In this document: in pieces, positions 62,925 to 64,000 of the stretch
Layout: every line of letters starts with the position of its first letter
Position numbering within the stretch: the stretch's first letter is position 1
Origin: Verrucomicrobiota bacterium
Lineage (GTDB): Bacteria > Verrucomicrobiota > Verrucomicrobiia > Palsa-1439
DNA length: 64,000 nt
Assembly: GCA_016871575.1 (NCBI GenBank)
Contig: VHCW01000009.1
Coordinates: 1-64,000, forward strand
Direction: 5' to 3'
Program-made: the position numbers and the translations under genes
The notes under the pieces: model-generated
Told to the model about the DNA's origin: nothing
Databases searched by the model: none
The model's input: the letters and a program-made list of their open reading frames with translations, nothing else

Positions 62925-64000
62925 TTGCATCCGCTAACAATCGAACGCGTCTCCGATCTCGTCGTCGTGGCGGGAGCGTTGCGCCCGAAGACCGTCGTCA
63001 TCGCCGGCGGCGACCGACCCGAGGACATCCGGCTCGTTGAATCGGCGCGCGACCACGGCATCGTGGACCGCTGCATCCTCGTCGGCGACGGCCAGCGGAT
63101 CCGCCGCGCGTTGAAGGAAGTGAGAATCTCGGTGCGCGCCGAGGACATCATCGCCACCAGCAGCGACAAGGAAACGGCAGCGCGCGTCGTCGAATGCCAG
63201 CAGCAAGGCCGCGCCGACATCATCCTGAAGGGAAACATCTCCACGCCGGTGTTGAATCGGGCGATGTTGAAGATCGTGGTGCGCCCGACGATCAGTCTCG
63301 TGACGATGTTTGATCTCGCGCCGGTCCGCGGCGGGCGCCCGATGTTGTTGACCGACCCGGGCGTGACGACCGTCTGCAACTACGGGCGGATGGTCGGCTT
63401 GATCGAGAACGCGGTGGACGTGGCGCGCCACATCCTCGGCATCGAACAGCCGCGCGTCGCGTTGCTCTCGGCCAACGAGAAGGTGATTGATTCGTTGCCC
63501 TCGACGAAACTGGCCGAGGCGCTCACCCGACGGCGCTGGCCGGACGCGGTGGTGTACGGGCCGTTGTCGTTCGACCTCGCGGTCAGTGAGGAATCGGTCC
63601 GGCTGAAAGGAATGCCCGGCAACGAAGTCGCCGGGCACGCCGACATCCTCGTTTGCCCGAGCATTGACGCTGCAAACATCCTCTACAAGGTCATGATGGA
63701 GACGGTGAAATACGGCCTCGGCACGTTCGCCGGCATCACTGTCGGCGTCTCGGTGCCGTACGTGATTCTGTCGCGCGCCGACAACGTCGAGACGAAACTC
63801 CAGTCGGTCGCGCTGTGCAGCATCGCCGCCGAGTATTTGCCGATGAAACGCGCCACCGCGCCGGTGAAGGTTGCCGGGAGGAAATACCGCGTCTTCATCA
63901 TTAATCCCGGCGCTTCCTCGACGAAGCTGGCGCTGTTCGAGGGCGGACGCATGGCACAGGAGGTTGAGGTCGCGCACGCGCCGGAGGTCGAGGACCGGAG
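62925..64000 (+). CDS. Phosphate butyryl/acetyltransferase - butyrate kinase fusion (3' truncated)
   Basis: The frame runs off the window end after about 358 codons. Residues about 1-315 are a phosphate acyltransferase (Ptb/Pta): 'TVVIAGGDRPEDIRLVESAR', 'GRADIILKGNISTPVLNRAM', 'LTDPGVTTV', 'VALLSANEKV' and 'GPLSFDLAVSEESVRLKGM'. From about residue 322, 'RVFIINPGASSTKLALFEGG' is the phosphate-1 motif of an acetate/butyrate kinase. One protein would thus convert acyl-CoA to acyl-phosphate and then to acid plus ATP. TTG 62925 was chosen for the GGAGG 8 nt upstream; GTG 62910 and ATG 62859 are in frame, but the latter precedes the predicted transcription start. Confidence 0.85.
   Translation, partial: MHPLTIERVSDLVVVAGALRPKTVVIAGGDRPEDIRLVESARDHGIVDRCILVGDGQRIRRALKEVRISVRAEDIIATSSDKETAARVVECQQQGRADIILKGNISTPVLNRAMLKIVVRPTISLVTMFDLAPVRGGRPMLLTDPGVTTVCNYGRMVGLIENAVDVARHILGIEQPRVALLSANEKVIDSLPSTKLAEALTRRRWPDAVVYGPLSFDLAVSEESVRLKGMPGNEVAGHADILVCPSIDAANILYKVMMETVKYGLGTFAGITVGVSVPYVILSRADNVETKLQSVALCSIAAEYLPMKRATAPVKVAGRKYRVFIINPGASSTKLALFEGGRMAQEVEVAHAPEVEDR

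Overview
The window is a gene-dense, GC-rich bacterial chromosome segment with about 50 protein genes, one tRNA and almost no non-coding DNA. Gene content points to the PVC superphylum, most likely a Verrucomicrobiota member. The supporting features are a long-form IspG, Tat-exported Gfo/Idh/MocA oxidoreductases, tandem DUF1080 domains, a cytochrome/FGE-like fusion, DUF6259, a GKRP-like SIS protein and short palindromes embedded in reading frames. This assignment is inferred from protein families, not from a marker gene.

Layout: 1-5756 is an operon with a truncated propeller/di-haem/FGE-like protein, a Gfo/Idh/MocA oxidoreductase, a sugar isomerase-like TIM barrel and DeoC. 5753-8150 (minus) is ilvH-ilvC-methyltransferase. 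8255-11197 is purA-uppS-cdsA. 11199-16985 holds an MgtE-like transporter and a 1567-residue DUF4011 helicase-nuclease that separate uppS-cdsA from 17023-22747 (dxr-rseP-ispG-Nudix-UroD-like). 22848-31987 is a lipoprotein with a cysteine-hydrolase look, then a Tad/Flp pilus locus (flp, cpaB, cpaC, tadZ, tadA, tadB, tadC) and a DUF192 gene. 32056-37643 has lysA, a response regulator, a rhomboid protease and glnE. 37985-39855 is ilvB with a tRNA-Leu directly upstream. 39958-44265 (minus) is a cupin, a double DUF1080 protein, a TPR membrane protein and an MBL hydrolase. 44375-48738 carries rpoN, aroA, aroD and a zinc-ribbon/EIIA fusion. 48787-61297 is a GKRP-like gene followed by a glycan/uronate utilisation cluster (oxidoreductase, DUF6259, MFS, GH2, mannonate dehydratase, ceramidase-like, sialate esterase-like). 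61315-64000 has uvrC and a divergent Ptb-Buk fusion cut by the window end.

The clearest global pattern is promoter placement. At least twelve transcription units have a -35/-10 pair with about 17 bp spacing whose -10 ends only 6-12 bp before the start codon. That implies leaderless or nearly leaderless mRNAs. A few units (flp-tad, rpoN, the Tat oxidoreductase, ptb-buk) instead have a normal leader and Shine-Dalgarno sequence.

The best candidates for unusual biology are the DUF4011 helicase-nuclease breaking up a conserved envelope cluster, the zinc-ribbon/EIIA fusion near rpoN, tRNA-Leu placed 11 nt before ilvB, REP-like repeats absorbed into coding genes, and a methyltransferase lying in frame right after the ilvC stop codon with no standard start codon for its conserved N-terminus.
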